This document shows, piece after piece, positions 51,315 through 59,738 of a stretch of 64,000 nucleotides of DNA. Both the position numbers and the translations under genes were made by a program. The DNA is from Cyclobacteriaceae bacterium (GTDB lineage: Bacteria > Bacteroidota > Bacteroidia > Cytophagales > Cyclobacteriaceae): the NCBI GenBank assembly GCA_028281285.1, contig JANQKF010000020.1:124001-188000 (forward strand). Reading direction: 5' to 3'. A model generated the notes under the pieces. That model searched no databases, was not told the origin of the DNA, and saw only the letters and a program-made list of their open reading frames with translations. Within the stretch, counting starts at the first letter, position 1; each line of letters starts with the position of its first letter.

Positions 51315-53270
51315 TTATTTCTTCTGAATTTTGACATTACCAGGCTTAGGAGGCTCTACTTTGGCCGACCATAGTCCACTGTTCCAGTCAGAATAGAAAA
51401 TATGCCCTTTGTGCAATTGGGCACCCCAGGTAAATGGAGCATTCGGCACATATCCTTCCGGATCGTTAGGGATGATAAAAGCAATCTCCCTTCCCTGAGC
51501 CAACAAGTCTCCCATCAACTCACCGCTGATATCTACAACGCGAACACCGCCATTATAGAAAGCCACATAAAGCGTGTCTCCATCCACCCAGAAATTGTGA
51601 GACCCGGCAAATGGAATTGCGAAGCGAGCAATTTCCTCAGGATTCTCAAGGTCTGTGAAATCGATAAAGTGAAGGAAACCTCCCGCCATATTTGGACCTT
51701 TCATATTCAGGCCATAAGGGAATATTTCATCGCCACCAATTACATAGAACTTCCCTGTGGACTTTTGTCGATAAGGGAAAGCAGCATGATTAGCACCGCT
51801 TGGATAGGCATAACTTGCAAACTGAACAGGATTCTCAGGAGAACCTCCTGCAATGCCATTTCCAACGTCCACTAACTGAATTCCATCAGACCAATTGGAA
51901 GAATAGGCAATGCCATCTTCAATCCACACATCATGAATGGCGCGTCCTGGTGTATCCAATTCGAATTTCGAAACGGCAAATGGGTTTTTTGGATCCTTGA
52001 TATTGATCACGTAATACTTCTGACCGGCACTGAGGGCATAGACATAGCCTTTGTCAATAAATACATTGTGGACACCACCAGTAAGGTTTTCGTCAAAAGT
52101 GGAGATAATGCTCACATCTCGAGGATTGGAAGAATCAATGATTACCAAACCGTTCTTTCTATTCGAAGCTCCCTCTCGACTGATCACAGTAATATTACCA
52201 TCCTCAGACACCTTCACGTCATTCACCGTTCTTGCATCGACCTGAACACTATCGATTTTGTAGATATTAGAAGGATCCGTCACATCCCAGAAGTAGGCCG
52301 TTCCATCAGCTCCCCAGGTTCCGGTTACGGCATAGTCACGGCCATCCTGACCTTCCCAAATCCATAAATCGGATGTGTGTTTATCGGAAACAGAACCCTG
52401 TCCAACCAGCTCGATTTTTCGTGCTACGTCTCTTGGATTAATCTTCAACGTCTTTTGTGCCGAAGCCACTCCACAAGAAGCAGTCACTGTGTACATTCCA
52501 GCTTGATCGGCTACGAAGCGACCATCCTGCTTGATAAGTCCGGATGCGCTGGATGAAACATCATCCGAAATTCCTGTAAACGAGAAGTAAATCGGAGCAT
52601 CCTCAATATGGTTTCCGTTTTTATCGAGTGCCTTAGCGGTAAAGTGGAATACATCTCCGGTTCTGGCTTCATTACCCTCAGCATCCAATTCAATCTTTAC
52701 GATTGGATTGTCTACTACGTTCAATCGTACCGTGTTCTCGATGCCTTCTATACTGGCGGTAATGGTCGCTCTGCCCGGAACAGAGGTACTGATATTCCCG
52801 AATGGGTCAATGGTGGCTACCTTTTCGTTATTTGATGTCATTTTCACATCTGCACCTTCGCGCACCAAACCGGCTTTGTCAATGACGGTGTATTTCAATT
52901 GAACTGGTGTACCCGCATAGATACGTTCAGGAATGGCGTCAATTTTAATTTCCGCAATGGGAGGGAAGTTCACTGTCATCTCAAAATTTTTCCTTACTCC
53001 TGCTCCAAAAGCAATAATACTTGCGGGACCTGGTTTGTAGGCATGGGCGATACCCAGAGAGTCAACGAAAATCGTTTTTCTGGCCCGTGACCTAAAGACT
53101 ACGGCACCATCGACTTTTTTTCCATCTTCCATGATGTATGCAGAAAGTTGGACCTTTTCCCCAACATCGATCGTCAAATCCTTGTTTTCAATGACGATTT
53201 CTTTTTGAGCACTTAATGTGAGTGGTGCAATGAGCAGAACTGCCCAAAGCAAGCGAGATAGGTTTTTCAT
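51315..53270 (-). CDS. LVIVD-repeat protein with Ig-like domains (copy 1)
   Basis: 651 residues, exactly the length of the next gene and alignable throughout, so the pair is a tandem duplication that has since diverged (TDLTLDVGE here is KDLTIDVGE, and the C-terminus VEPPKPGNVKIQKK matches VEPVKPKNAKIETK). It has a Sec signal (LLWAVLLIAPLTLSAQ), three Big_2-like domains (about 24-275), and the LVIVD propeller (about 285-630) with the same His-bearing blade motifs. First gene of a three-gene operon that ends with the Met/His-rich propeller. Role unknown; surface display is inferred. Confidence 0.85.
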   Translation of the reverse strand: MKNLSRLLWAVLLIAPLTLSAQKEIVIENKDLTIDVGEKVQLSAYIMEDGKKVDGAVVFRSRARKTIFVDSLGIAHAYKPGPASIIAFGAGVRKNFEMTVNFPPIAEIKIDAIPERIYAGTPVQLKYTVIDKAGLVREGADVKMTSNNEKVATIDPFGNISTSVPGRATITASIEGIENTVRLNVVDNPIVKIELDAEGNEARTGDVFHFTAKALDKNGNHIEDAPIYFSFTGISDDVSSSASGLIKQDGRFVADQAGMYTVTASCGVASAQKTLKINPRDVARKIELVGQGSVSDKHTSDLWIWEGQDGRDYAVTGTWGADGTAYFWDVTDPSNIYKIDSVQVDARTVNDVKVSEDGNITVISREGASNRKNGLVIIDSSNPRDVSIISTFDENLTGGVHNVFIDKGYVYALSAGQKYYVINIKDPKNPFAVSKFELDTPGRAIHDVWIEDGIAYSSNWSDGIQLVDVGNGIAGGSPENPVQFASYAYPSGANHAAFPYRQKSTGKFYVIGGDEIFPYGLNMKGPNMAGGFLHFIDFTDLENPEEIARFAIPFAGSHNFWVDGDTLYVAFYNGGVRVVDISGELMGDLLAQGREIAFIIPNDPEGYVPNAPFTWGAQLHKGHIFYSDWNSGLWSAKVEPPKPGNVKIQKK

Positions 53271-53351
53271 TACAGTTTCAGTTCAGTTTGAAGGCATAAA
53301 CTAACTAAATCACCGTTTTCACGCAATTCGTTTGGGGGCAGTGGTAAAAGG

Positions 53352-53813
53352 TTAGTGAACGTGGTTCGTCATTTCCATTAATGGAAGCGACCTGCCCACC
53401 GGTAGGCTAGGGGATTGACCTACCGTCTTGAAGCCGAACTTTTCGTAGAAGCGAACTGCATTCGGGTCGGCTTCGACCTTAAATTTCTTATTCCGGTAAG
53501 TTTCAGATTTTAATACCTCTTTGAGCATAAAGCTTCCATAACCTTTACCAATGTATTCTGGCAACAACCAGCAATGCTCAATTTCAAAGGTCTTCTCTTC
53601 TTCAGAAATAATTACAAATCCAATAATTTTGGAATTCAAGGCCAGCTTGTAAGCATTATCCCGATCAACGATTTCTTTGGTGATAGTAAGACCATCTTTC
53701 CAAAGATTCATCCATTCCTCAGGATAACCCCAGTATCCTTTTGATACCCAACTGATTTTCGAGAGTTCTTCTACGTCCTCATGCGAGGCTGTTTGAATTG
53801 CACAATCTTTCAT
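53352..53813 (-). CDS. GNAT-family N-acetyltransferase
   Basis: The ATG at 53813 gives 153 residues; a TTG at 53819 would overlap the upstream gene. The GNAT core is visible: KIIGFVIISEEEKTFEIEHC, the LLPEYIGKGYGSFMLKEVL acetyl-CoA motif A (residues about 84-102), and VEADPNAVRFYEKFGFKTVG near the end. It transfers an acyl group to an amine of unknown identity. It starts 2 bp after the sugar-isomerase-like gene, so the two are co-transcribed; a link to the amino sugar pathway upstream is possible but unproven. Confidence 0.88.
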   Translation of the reverse strand: MKDCAIQTASHEDVEELSKISWVSKGYWGYPEEWMNLWKDGLTITKEIVDRDNAYKLALNSKIIGFVIISEEEKTFEIEHCWLLPEYIGKGYGSFMLKEVLKSETYRNKKFKVEADPNAVRFYEKFGFKTVGQSPSLPVGRSLPLMEMTNHVH

Positions 53814-53815
53814 TT

Positions 53816-54703
53816 TCAAAATCGCAGGTCATTGAGGTATGTATAACTCTGACCAAGGCTTTCTACATCCGAATTGGTCCAATTGCCATCCTGCTCAACA
53901 AAGAAACTGGTCATACCGGATAGTTCTGCATTTGCAAATACTTCTTTCCAATCTATTCTTCCTGCACCGACTTCCGTCATGCTCTCATCTTCAATTTTCA
54001 TGTCCTTTACATGCCAAAGGTTGATTCTGCCCTTATACCTCCTGAACAAATCAATTGTATTTTGTTTTGCTTTGGTCGACCAGTAAATATCAAGCTCAAG
54101 TTTCACTAAATCCGGGTCGGTCTGATCCATCAAAAAATGCATTGGTATTTGACCTTCCATGGTTTCGAATTCAAACGCATGATTATGGTAACCCATTTGA
54201 ATACTACTTTTTTTGGACATCTCTCCGCAACTATTAAGTAGGTCTGCTACTTTTTTATAATCGTCCAGATTCTTACGTTCGTTTTCGACCAAATAGGCCA
54301 ATACTAAATGTTTCACACCAAGTTCACTGGCTGCATCCACTCCTTTTTGCCATTCATAAGACATCGTTCCCGGTACTTCACCGTCAAAACCGGTTCCACA
54401 ATGTGCACTACGAATTTCTATACCCGCATCATCAAATGCTTTTTTGACATGCTGGATTGGGTGGCCAAGTACTGCCTCTCCTGTGAGTCCATAGATTTCA
54501 GCATAGTCATAGCCAAATCCGGCTAGCTTTTCCAGGGTAGCTTCGAGATGATCCTTTACTTGGTTTCGAACTGTATAGATTTGAAATCCGATTTTTTCCA
54601 ACTTAGATTCTGATTTAGATGGACCGCAAGAAATGATCATTGATGAGGTAGCCAGACCAGCAGCGGTCAAGGCTGTATTGGCAACGAATTCGCGTCTTTT
54701 CAT
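53816..54703 (-). CDS. Tat-exported sugar phosphate isomerase/epimerase-like lipoprotein
   Basis: 295 residues. The N-terminus has RREF (a twin-arginine motif) and a lipobox (MIISC), as for many Bacteroidota xylose-isomerase-like TIM-barrel lipoproteins. The barrel includes KIGFQIYTVRNQVKD, YDYAEIYGLTGE, IEIRSAHCGTGFDG, MGYHNHAFEFE, KLELDIYWSTKA and LWHVKDMKIEDE, with Glu/Asp/His metal ligands at the expected strand ends. It should isomerise or epimerise a sugar outside the cytoplasm. It lies 50 bp downstream of kdnB, possibly in the same operon, but periplasmic location makes a direct Kdo8N step unlikely. Confidence 0.87.
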   Translation of the reverse strand: MKRREFVANTALTAAGLATSSMIISCGPSKSESKLEKIGFQIYTVRNQVKDHLEATLEKLAGFGYDYAEIYGLTGEAVLGHPIQHVKKAFDDAGIEIRSAHCGTGFDGEVPGTMSYEWQKGVDAASELGVKHLVLAYLVENERKNLDDYKKVADLLNSCGEMSKKSSIQMGYHNHAFEFETMEGQIPMHFLMDQTDPDLVKLELDIYWSTKAKQNTIDLFRRYKGRINLWHVKDMKIEDESMTEVGAGRIDWKEVFANAELSGMTSFFVEQDGNWTNSDVESLGQSYTYLNDLRF

Positions 54704-54753
54704 AGTTTCTTAGCTAAGGAATTCTAAACTAAGAAATCTGTTACAAATACAAG

Positions 54754-55833
54754 TCACATCGTCTCATACATATCACGCAGTTTCTTGCGCGTGATAGTAT
54801 CTCTCCAGTTTTTGCCGAGTGCATTTTCCCAAAGCGGCTCCAGGAACAAGGCGACATCGATCATTTTTTCAAAATCATCGTCTGATAGGCCGGCACAGAT
54901 ATTCTTTGGAATATCGATTTCATGCTTATCTACCATGGCTTTGAATTTTCTGACTCCCTCCGGGTAAAATTCTTCCAGTTGATCAAAAACAATACAGTTA
55001 CCGATTCCGTGTTTGGTTCCCAATAGGAAAGACAGGCCATAGGAGACCGCATGAGCAACGCCTACTTGAGAATAAGCGATAGACATTCCTCCGTGATAAG
55101 AGGCCATCATTAGCTTGTCATCTGAGTCATCATCCCAAACATCCTTTTCCAGGAATACTTCCTCACATAGCTCCATGGCCTTATCACCATAGGATTTACT
55201 GAATGCATTGAGATAGGTGCCGGTTAACGATTCCACACAATGGATATAGCAGTCCATTCCTGTATAGAAACGCTGATTTTTTGGAGCATTCTTGATCAAC
55301 TCGGGGTCCAGAACAATCTGATGGAATGGGGTATAATCGGAATTCATCCCTAGTTTTCTTTCGGGTCCACTTAGAACAGTGGTTCTGGATACTTCGGCTC
55401 CTGTTCCCGCCAGGGTGGGAATGCCAACATGATAGATGCCCGGATTTTTAACCAAATCCCAGCCCTGATAATCAGCTGATGATCCCGGATTAGTCAACAT
55501 CAGATCGACAGCTTTGGCCATATCCAACATAGAACCACCTCCAATTCCGATGATTCCCGATACTGCTTCATAGTCGTTCTTTAAATCTGAACTGATCTGA
55601 TCAACCACTTGTGTTTTTGGTTCGTGTTCTGTGCTCACGAACATGATCTTGTCATTTCCCTTCAATGGGATTCTCGAAATAAGAGAATCACGGTTCTCAA
55701 AAACATCATCAACCAGAAAAACAAAGGGTGCCTCCGGGTTGATTCGTTGTGGTTCTATGATATCTCCGGTAGCAGAGAAACAACCTCGTCCAAATACAAC
55801 TTTGGACACCATTGGGAAATTCTTGAATTCCAT
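54754..55833 (-). CDS. kdnB: 3-deoxy-alpha-D-manno-octulosonate 8-oxidase (iron-type alcohol dehydrogenase)
   Basis: 359 residues, iron-containing alcohol dehydrogenase fold. Recognisable parts: SKVVFGRGCFSATGDI, GIGGGSMLDMAKAVDLMLTN (NAD(P) site), HVGIPTLAGTGAEVSRTTVL, FYTGMDCYIHCVESLTGTYL, MSIAYSQVGVAHAVSYGL and TKHGIGNCIVF, the last three carrying His/Asp metal ligands. The sequence pattern closely follows KdnB of Shewanella as I recall it, which oxidises the C8 hydroxyl of Kdo. It lies 1 bp downstream of kdsB in the kdnA-kdsB-kdnB operon. Confidence 0.9.
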   Translation of the reverse strand: MEFKNFPMVSKVVFGRGCFSATGDIIEPQRINPEAPFVFLVDDVFENRDSLISRIPLKGNDKIMFVSTEHEPKTQVVDQISSDLKNDYEAVSGIIGIGGGSMLDMAKAVDLMLTNPGSSADYQGWDLVKNPGIYHVGIPTLAGTGAEVSRTTVLSGPERKLGMNSDYTPFHQIVLDPELIKNAPKNQRFYTGMDCYIHCVESLTGTYLNAFSKSYGDKAMELCEEVFLEKDVWDDDSDDKLMMASYHGGMSIAYSQVGVAHAVSYGLSFLLGTKHGIGNCIVFDQLEEFYPEGVRKFKAMVDKHEIDIPKNICAGLSDDDFEKMIDVALFLEPLWENALGKNWRDTITRKKLRDMYETM

Positions 55834-55834
55834 A

Positions 55835-56569
55835 TTAATCTTCTTCTATAAAGGTTTTTGCGTGTTCTAAATCTTCGGGTGTGTCAATTTCAATACCCAT
55901 ATATTCGGTTTCCACCATTTTGATCCGTTTACCGGTTTCAAGATACCTGAGACACTCGATTTTCTCAGTGTCCTCAAGTATGGTCATTGGTGTGTGGTAG
56001 AAGTCTAACAATGCTTGTTTTCTAAAGGCATATACTCCGATATGCTCATAGTATTTTGGGTTTGCTGCTTTGTTTCTTGGGTAGGGAATAGGTGATCTTG
56101 AGAAGAATAGCGCATTATAATCATTGTCCACAACTACCTTCACATAATTGGGATCTTCGATCTGATTGACCTTTGTCAACACTTGCATGAGTGAAGCTAA
56201 ATCAATCTGATCTGCATCAGGGCCTTCGAAAACTTTCAACAATTTTTCCAGAGGCTCGCGTTTCGTAAATGGTTCATCCCCTTGTACGTTGACGATGATA
56301 TCTGCTTCAATATTTTCAGCGGCCTCTGCGATACGGTCTGTTCCACATTCGTGTTCCTTTTGGCTCATAATCACCTCGCCACCATTTCCTTGAATCTCTT
56401 TTTGGATGACATCGCTGTCGGTGACTACATAAACCTCAGCAAAAAGACCAGTCTTGACTACCGCTTCGTAAGTACGCAGAATGACCGATTTTGCTCCTAG
56501 TTTGGCCATAAGCTTCCCCGGAAAACGAGTGGCATCATAACGAGCGGGAATGAGTGCTACTGCTTTCAT
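55835..56569 (-). CDS. kdsB: CMP-Kdo/CMP-8-amino-Kdo cytidylyltransferase
   Basis: 244 residues, normal KdsB length. Motifs: [20 protein letters not shown] (nucleotide binding), [18 protein letters not shown], and HIGVYAFRK with the metal and sugar ligands nearby. It activates Kdo or, in this operon, 8-amino-Kdo, by transfer of CMP from CTP. Its ATG overlaps the kdnA stop by 4 bp and kdnB starts 1 bp after it, so the three should be made in proportion. Whether it prefers the amino form cannot be read from sequence alone. Confidence 0.93.
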   Translation of the reverse strand: MKAVALIPARYDATRFPGKLMAKLGAKSVILRTYEAVVKTGLFAEVYVVTDSDVIQKEIQGNGGEVIMSQKEHECGTDRIAEAAENIEADIIVNVQGDEPFTKREPLEKLLKVFEGPDADQIDLASLMQVLTKVNQIEDPNYVKVVVDNDYNALFFSRSPIPYPRNKAANPKYYEHIGVYAFRKQALLDFYHTPMTILEDTEKIECLRYLETGKRIKMVETEYMGIEIDTPEDLEHAKTFIEED

Positions 56570-57762
56570 GACAATACTCCTTGAATGGTTTCTGCCATTT
56601 TAGAAGCTCTTTCCTCAGCTTGATCCTGAGTCCATGTGAGGTTAATCAGAGAAGAAATTGTTCTTCCCATCACTTCATCTGACTGTGAGAATTTGCTGTA
56701 GTCAAAACTTGTCAAGGCTTGCTTCAGGCTTGGATTGAGCGGGAATAAGGAAGTAGCATTTTTCAGGTGATCCCACTTCTTAATATAGTGCCAGTTGTTA
56801 TCAAACCAATAGAAATTTCCGCCTAACCCATTCTCGAGGAGTTTGGCATGTGCAACACGTGTCAAGTCTTCTGTTGGTAAAAAGAAGGACAGGAAGGAAG
56901 CATTGTCACCTTTAGGGTCAGGGATTCTTCGGAAGGTGATCCCGTCCACTTGTGATAAGGCCGATTTGATGATAGCATTATTCTTTCGTTGAATGGTCAA
57001 GATGTCATTCAATCTTTTGATCTGTCCCAGTCCAACCGCGGCATGTAATTCAGAGATTCTGAAATTATACCCAAGGAATGGGTGCTCTTCCGCACCTCGG
57101 TCATTGCCGACATGGTCATGTCCATGATCGGAATAGTGGTCAGCATTTTTGTAGTAAGTTTCATTATTAGTGAGCACAACTCCGCCTTCACCACAGGTGA
57201 TTGTCTTAACAAAGTCAAACGAAAATGTGCCGGCATCCCCAATGGTACCTAGATGTTGTCCATTAAATGTCGCACCAATAGATTGACAAGCATCTTCTAA
57301 CAAAAGGAGATTATGGCGATCACAGATTGCCTTTAGTTCATTGATTTGTGCCATTGAGCCGCACATATGCACAGGCATCACACATTTGGTATTGGGAGTA
57401 ATTGCAGCTTCTACGGCTTTTGGATCAAGACAAAGCGTGTCATCAATATCCACTAAGACGGGGGTAGCACCTGCCGTAATTATTGCCTCAAAACTGGCTA
57501 CGAAAGTGAACGTAGGCATGATAACTTCATCCCCAGCACCAATTCCCATGACGGCCATAGCCGTGCTTAGGGCCGTGGTTCCGCTAGAGGTGAGCTGAGC
57601 ATATTTGACATTGAAAGTTTCCTGAATGGCAGCTTCCAGCTCTTTGGCCTTCCAATGCCCGTTGCGCATTGGATCAAAACCATAGCGCATTAATATTCCC
57701 GAATCGAGTACATCTTGTACTTCTTTTCTCTCTTGATCTCCAAATAATTCGAAGCCTGGCAT
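56566..57762 (-). CDS. kdnA: 8-amino-3,8-dideoxy-manno-octulosonate aminotransferase (DegT family)
   Basis: 398 residues, DegT/DnrJ/EryC1 PLP fold: [54 protein letters not shown] and the Lys in [15 protein letters not shown]. The family includes many sugar aminotransferases. The assignment to KdnA rests on its exact operon with kdsB and the KdnB-like dehydrogenase, which would supply the 8-aldehyde. It would convert that aldehyde to 8-amino-Kdo with Glu as donor. A -7 promoter match lies 20-27 bp upstream. Confidence 0.9.
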   Translation of the reverse strand: MPGFELFGDQERKEVQDVLDSGILMRYGFDPMRNGHWKAKELEAAIQETFNVKYAQLTSSGTTALSTAMAVMGIGAGDEVIMPTFTFVASFEAIITAGATPVLVDIDDTLCLDPKAVEAAITPNTKCVMPVHMCGSMAQINELKAICDRHNLLLLEDACQSIGATFNGQHLGTIGDAGTFSFDFVKTITCGEGGVVLTNNETYYKNADHYSDHGHDHVGNDRGAEEHPFLGYNFRISELHAAVGLGQIKRLNDILTIQRKNNAIIKSALSQVDGITFRRIPDPKGDNASFLSFFLPTEDLTRVAHAKLLENGLGGNFYWFDNNWHYIKKWDHLKNATSLFPLNPSLKQALTSFDYSKFSQSDEVMGRTISSLINLTWTQDQAEERASKMAETIQGVLS

Positions 57763-57781
57763 AAGTCAATTTTTAATTCGG

Positions 57782-57789
57782 CAAAAATA
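57782..57789 (-). promoter_or_regulatory. Predicted -7 element of kdnA-kdsB-kdnB
   Basis: CAAAAATA on the plus strand reads TATTTTTG, an exact TAnnTTTG match, about 20 bp upstream of the kdnA start. Confidence 0.5.
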
Positions 57790-58046
57790 GTGAGAAAAGG
57801 TGAGGTTTTGTATTCCGGACTCCATCATCAAATGAAAAATTCCCGATTTGGGACAATTATTCTCAAACTGGCTCATAAGTCAGAATAAGTTAATGTTGGG
57901 ATTTGACTTAATTATCAAGTAATCAATGACTTACAAAAAATTTGGTTTATGGCAAAGCGCTTGTAATAAGTAGAGTGACAGGTTAATGGTTATTAAAACC
58001 TTGTTGGTAAGTGAAGTTGATGGTTATTTATCTATTTGGTTGAGGT

Positions 58047-58079
58047 GAAGCCCCGGAGAGAAGCTCTGGGGCTTCTTTT
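58047..58079 (+). terminator. Orphan rho-independent terminator
   Basis: GAAGCCCCGGAG (58047-58058) pairs with CTCTGGGGCTTC (58064-58075), 12 bp with one G-U, followed by TTTT. No gene is recognised upstream on this strand. Confidence 0.75.
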
Positions 58080-58089
58080 ATGTGCATAA

Positions 58090-58117
58090 AAAAAGAGAGC
58101 TGAACAGCTCTCTTTTT
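58090..58117 (-). terminator. Bidirectional terminator after the SGNH hydrolase gene
   Basis: AAAAAGAGAGCTG (58090-58102) and CAGCTCTCTTTTT (58105-58117) are a perfect 13-bp inverted repeat with a 2-base gap. It lies 20 bp past the stop of the minus-strand hydrolase gene. Confidence 0.8.
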
Positions 58118-58136
58118 AAGTTAATCTTTCCGGTTC

Positions 58137-59732
58137 TTAATCGGTAGTAAGGACAGATCTCCTGGCCAGCACATTCATCTTAGGGATCGTGGCTCCCCAG
58201 GTAGCATTGATCAAATCAATTATCCCATTAGTGATAATGCCATGTCCTCGTGGGTTCGGGTGGATACCATCGTTTGAGAATATTCCATTCGGACTGAAGT
58301 CTGGAGATAAGCTAACTCCGTCTACTACGATACCTTGCACACCGTCAGCAGCTGCAATAGCAGCAGGGCTTAGGGCCAGGGCTGTCGCCAAGGCCGAGGT
58401 CAGGCCGGCAGCATCTGCAAAGGCTACATTAACATCATACTCTGCCAGAACCGTGGCACCGGCTCCCGTGTTGATTCCGGCAACAACAGCACTAATCACT
58501 CCATTGAATGTGGCTCTTGCGGTTACTACATTGACTTGCTCTGCTTGCGTCAATACAAATTCATTTCCGATAGGGTAGGAAATACCTGAAAGAAGAGTTC
58601 CGTTGCCCAAAATATCTCGACCAATTTCCACAGCGGCAGACAAAAGAGGCAAATCTCCCTCAACGGCAGGTCTCGATTGTTCATAAGGTGCAAGCGCTGC
58701 TCTTTGTTGTGCAGGTAGTCCCAATAGGTCAAATTTGGGTCCTAGATCCTCAAGCGAAGCGTCAAAAATGAGCAAAGGGTTTTGACCTTCTGCGAAAGTT
58801 ACACGTCTTCTATCAGCATCTGTAGCATCATGTCCTAGTATTCCCACCAAAGCATCCAAGGCATTGTGAAACCCCTCAAAAGCAGTGTTTAAGGCACCGG
58901 CCTGTGCTGATGTTAAAGGAGCCGCATTGTAAGGTACTGCTCTGAAGAATGGGGCGGTCAAAATTACCGGTACATGCATAACTACACCTCTTGCTCCTGA
59001 GCCAACAAGAGCACCCAAAGCATTCTGAAGTGCAACGGTGAAATCGCCCTGGCTAGTAATTGCCGCTGGATCCACTCCTCCGGCTACTGCATATTGCAAA
59101 ACATCATTGGCACCCAATTCAAAGGTGAAGAAAGTTGGGCTGGCGGCCAACGCATCTCCAAGTACGGTGGAAGTTCCTGGAGAAGAAGCAAATCTTCCGT
59201 ATAAAAGATTGTCGACTGCCAACAATGGGTCCGCAGCATCAACGAGTCTCATACCCGGCACGGCAAAATTATTTAATGCCGATTTACTACCCGTGAATTC
59301 TCCCGGTACCTGGCCGGCAGTGGGTACTGGTCTTTGTTGACTTAAACTCAACACAAGTCTTCCTAAATCATCTGAGGTGCCTGGTATTCCGTCTTCACCG
59401 GCACTTGAAAAACCGTTAGCCGAATTAATGTCTGGCTGATTGAAGTCGCCTCCTCCAACACCAGTTATTTGAAGTTGAGTGGCAAGAAAACTGGCAAAAT
59501 TGCGTTCCTGGGCATTGGTATAAAGTGCACCATCTGCAAAGCCAGCCGCAATCGAATTACCAAGCGATACATACTTGCTGAAACTCAGGGCGCCAGGTTC
59601 CCCGGTGGTTGCCCCAGGAAGCGGATTTTGCGCCAATTGCTCGTCAATTAATGTGGTATCTTCATCACAAGCAGTAATGAAAACTACCGCAGTAAGCGCT
59701 AATAAATAATGTTTGATACTTTTCATTGTCAT
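58137..59732 (-). CDS. SGNH/GDSL-family hydrolase lipoprotein
   Basis: 531 residues (or 529 from the second ATG at 59726) with a lipoprotein signal (LLALTAVVFITAC). SGNH blocks: VSLGNSIAAGFADG (block I, nucleophile Ser in GNS instead of the usual GDS), ELGANDVLQYA (block III with Gly and Asn) and DGIHPNPRGHG (block V, Asp and His). The family hydrolyses acyl or acetyl esters on lipids or glycans. It is 6 bp downstream of a TonB-dependent receptor, a pairing that suggests it trims the receptor's ligand at the cell surface. The GNS variant of block I occurs in this lipoprotein group. Confidence 0.88.
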   Translation of the reverse strand: MTMKSIKHYLLALTAVVFITACDEDTTLIDEQLAQNPLPGATTGEPGALSFSKYVSLGNSIAAGFADGALYTNAQERNFASFLATQLQITGVGGGDFNQPDINSANGFSSAGEDGIPGTSDDLGRLVLSLSQQRPVPTAGQVPGEFTGSKSALNNFAVPGMRLVDAADPLLAVDNLLYGRFASSPGTSTVLGDALAASPTFFTFELGANDVLQYAVAGGVDPAAITSQGDFTVALQNALGALVGSGARGVVMHVPVILTAPFFRAVPYNAAPLTSAQAGALNTAFEGFHNALDALVGILGHDATDADRRRVTFAEGQNPLLIFDASLEDLGPKFDLLGLPAQQRAALAPYEQSRPAVEGDLPLLSAAVEIGRDILGNGTLLSGISYPIGNEFVLTQAEQVNVVTARATFNGVISAVVAGINTGAGATVLAEYDVNVAFADAAGLTSALATALALSPAAIAAADGVQGIVVDGVSLSPDFSPNGIFSNDGIHPNPRGHGIITNGIIDLINATWGATIPKMNVLARRSVLTTD

Positions 59733-59738
59733 TGCTTT

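Larger units (their letters stand above)
57763..58136. other. 374-bp gap without a confident gene
   Basis: Only short possible peptides are present on the plus strand, such as ATG 57986 to TGA 58048 (20 residues). A perfect plus-strand terminator at 58047-58079 has no assigned gene in front of it, so a small RNA or tiny peptide transcribed rightwards is possible. A bidirectional hairpin lies at 58090-58117. Confidence 0.4.

Noticed and set aside
49338-53270. Assembly duplication of the LVIVD genes
   Set aside because: The copies differ by many scattered substitutions, so this is a real diverged tandem pair.
53380-53430. Inverted repeat CGGTAGG/CCTACCG near the end of the GNAT gene as an invading repeat element
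   Set aside because: It falls inside a reading frame whose translated end matches a normal GNAT C-terminus, so it is probably coding sequence with chance symmetry.
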